From NCBI GenBank assembly GCA_041855735.1, contig JBHAEV010000106.1:1-14037 (forward strand): a stretch of DNA of 14,037 nucleotides. The letters run 5' to 3'. The notes beneath the pieces are model-generated. The model saw only the letters and a list, made by a program, of their open reading frames with translations. It did not search any database and had not been told where the DNA came from. The number at the start of each line of letters is the position of its first letter. The stretch's first letter is position 1. The translations under genes and the position numbers were made by a program. Shown piece by piece: positions 12,609 through 14,037 of the stretch. Origin of the DNA: CALALP01 sp041855735. Lineage in GTDB: Bacteria; Bacillota; Clostridia; Lachnospirales; Lachnospiraceae.

Positions 12609-13434
12609 CCCTGTTCCTTCCTTTCCAAAGCGAAAACCAGCCGGTTTGCCCCGCATCATCCGACAATGCCGCCAATATCACTTCCAATTCCTTACGGTTA
12701 TTGATTTTTCTGAGCGCCCCTCTGCTCGCCACGGAAATATTTCCGGTTTCTTCAGATATCACAATGGTTAGCGAATCCGTAACTTCACTAACTCCGATTG
12801 CCGCGCGGTGCCTTGTTCCCAGTTCCTTGCTGATGTGCATGTTATCCGACAGCGGCAGATAACATGTTGCGGCAACCACCCGGTTCCCGTGCAAAATAAC
12901 GGCTCCGTCATGCAATGGCGTATTGTGTTCAAAGATATTGATCAAAAGCTGACTGCTCACCACCGCATCCACCTCGATGCCGGTTTTGATATATTCCGCC
13001 AGGGACTCCAAACGTTCGATTACGATCAATCCTCCGGTTTTGGTATTGCTAAGAATCATGCTTGCCTTTATGATTTCGTCGATTGTCTTCTGATCCAGCT
13101 TGGAAGACGATTTCTCCTGCGTCGGCATGATCGCGCTCAGAATATTTCCCTGTCCGAGTTGTTCCAATGCCTTTCTCAGTTCCGGCTGAAAAATGATGAT
13201 AAATGCAACAAATGCAATATTTGCAATCTTTGTCATCAGCCAGATAATCGTGTTAAACTGAAATACAACCGCAATAATGGTAAATCCCAAAATACTGATG
13301 ATTCCCCGCAGCAAAACCCATGCCCTGGTATTCTTTATCCAGAGTAGAATCTCATACACAATGAATGCAATAATCGCAATTTCAATCATATTGATGATAT
13401 CAATTCTGGGAAATGATAAAAATGAAATTGTCAT
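12586..13434 (-). CDS. cdaA: Diadenylate cyclase CdaA
   Basis: CdaA is a membrane-bound enzyme that makes cyclic di-AMP from two ATP, a messenger for potassium, osmotic and cell-wall control. From this start it has 282 residues. Three membrane helices lie within about 13-82 and lead into IIIFQPELRKALEQLG. The DisA_N catalytic domain holds NTPLHDGAVI with Asp176-Gly177-Ala178 and GTRHRAAIG with Arg208-His209-Arg210, the two nucleotide-binding signatures. SEVTDSLTIVISEETG is also typical. I chose the ATG at 13434, which has AAAGGA five bases upstream. The ATG at 13449 gives five extra residues but its purine stretch touches the start codon. cdaR overlaps its 3' end. The upstream membrane protein gene ends a few bases before it, so all three are probably one operon. 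Confidence 0.95.
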   Translation of the reverse strand: MTISFLSFPRIDIINMIEIAIIAFIVYEILLWIKNTRAWVLLRGIISILGFTIIAVVFQFNTIIWLMTKIANIAFVAFIIIFQPELRKALEQLGQGNILSAIMPTQEKSSSKLDQKTIDEIIKASMILSNTKTGGLIVIERLESLAEYIKTGIEVDAVVSSQLLINIFEHNTPLHDGAVILHGNRVVAATCYLPLSDNMHISKELGTRHRAAIGVSEVTDSLTIVISEETGNISVASRGALRKINNRKELEVILAALSDDAGQTGWFSLWKGRNRDEREVDE

Positions 13435-13460
13435 CAAAATCCTTTGCATCCTTTCTTCGT

Positions 13461-14037
13461 TTAATTCTTACTCTCTTCTTTACTTCCTTTTTCTTTTGCA
13501 TTCCTGTATGTCGAAGATGATTTCACCGCATCCGCACCGAAAACCTTCACCGAAAGCTCGGGCGCGGAAACGCTGACTTTCGGAACCGCCTTCACATAGT
13601 ATACATAGTCGTCATCTTCAAAAACGGTCGTCTCAATTCTCGTGTAATCCACGGAAAACGCAAAAAAAGTATAGATTGCCGCCATCACTCCGCTGATCAA
13701 AACGCCGATTACAAGACCGGGAACCGGAACGGACACATGAAAAATATACTCCCCGACAAACATCGAAATAAACAATGCCAAAACTCCGACTCCGATCGCA
13801 ATATACCATGCGTACAGAATGGAAAGCCGACGAATAATATTAACCGCAATCAGCGTGACGGCAAATGCCATGATAAACACCAGCATCATCTCATTCGATA
13901 AGGACGCATGGATAATCGACGTGTATTTCGTCACCGCATCGACTCCCGTTTCACCGGACAGCACACCCGTATTTAAATTGATATACAGTATGATGTAATA
14001 AATCACAATCCCGGCGGAAACCGGAATAATGGAGAGC
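13461..14037 (-). CDS. Unrecognised polytopic membrane protein upstream of cdaA (5' part outside window)
   Basis: I do not assign a function. The frame is open to the right edge, so the true start is outside; a GTG at 14006 is the only start-like codon near the edge and reads as an internal valine. About 192 residues are visible. Four hydrophobic segments are clear: VSAGIVIYYIILYINL, MMLVFIMAFAVTLIAV, LYAWYIAIGVGVLALFISMFV and VPGLVIGVLISGVMAAIYTFFAF. A cytoplasmic-looking tail of about 65 residues follows, with an acidic aromatic motif EDDDYVYYVKAVPKVSVSAPE and a basic Ser/Lys-rich end. The stop lies just upstream of cdaA with AAAGG-type binding sites between, so co-transcription is likely and a role around c-di-AMP or the cell envelope is possible. 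Similar proteins next to cdaA in other Clostridia seem familiar to me, but I cannot name a family. Confidence 0.8.
   Translation of the reverse strand, partial: LSIIPVSAGIVIYYIILYINLNTGVLSGETGVDAVTKYTSIIHASLSNEMMLVFIMAFAVTLIAVNIIRRLSILYAWYIAIGVGVLALFISMFVGEYIFHVSVPVPGLVIGVLISGVMAAIYTFFAFSVDYTRIETTVFEDDDYVYYVKAVPKVSVSAPELSVKVFGADAVKSSSTYRNAKEKGSKEESKN

Overview
The window looks like chromosomal core DNA of a low-to-moderate-GC Gram-positive anaerobe, most likely a member of the Clostridia. The pointers are a CdaA/CdaR (diadenylate cyclase) operon, a thioredoxin-dependent glutathione peroxidase paired with OhrR, ComEA, RlmH, a WalR-like response regulator, a YheB-like DUF445 protein and a YtvI-like AI-2E family permease. 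Genus cannot be fixed from the sequence. Every gene I can support lies on the minus strand, so transcription runs from high to low coordinates. I see no rRNA, tRNA, CRISPR array, insertion sequence or phage gene, and no gene-free stretch longer than 300 bases.

Layout in the direction of transcription. (a) 14037-11175: the end of an unrecognised membrane protein (cut by the window edge), then cdaA and cdaR, packed or overlapping. The glmM gene that often follows cdaR in Firmicutes is not here. (b) 11079-7133: an HPr-like phosphocarrier, a Wzy-like polytopic polymerase, a class I aminotransferase and an AI-2E family permease. The last three are joined by 4- and 8-base overlaps, and a strong intrinsic terminator follows. 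(c) 7063-3551: tcdA (t6A to ct6A tRNA modification), then thioredoxin (trxA) and thioredoxin reductase (trxB) from a near-consensus promoter, then glutathione peroxidase (gpx) and OhrR from a second near-consensus promoter, ending in an intrinsic terminator. This is a compact peroxide-defence block: TrxB reduces TrxA, TrxA can reduce the Cys-type peroxidase, and OhrR probably senses peroxide and controls the last pair. (d) 3439-1: DUF445 membrane protein, a possible small membrane protein, a lipoprotein-type ComEA, an OmpR-family regulator, rlmH and the start of a NifS-like cysteine desulfurase (cut by the left edge). Spacing here is tight, with two ATGA overlaps.

No dramatic new system is evident. 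The most interesting items are small. There is a helically phased triple 10-bp repeat over the gpx promoter, with CATATG-cored palindromes nearby. Tandem repeats begin inside the last codons of trxB and tcdA and run past their stop codons. The trxA leader looks structured. A candidate 71-residue membrane protein is coupled to comEA by an ATGA overlap. ComEA carries a lipobox, the HPr-like protein has His-Leu-Lys-Pro in place of the usual His-Ala-Arg-Pro, and CdaR ends in a Ser/Thr/Glu-rich tail.
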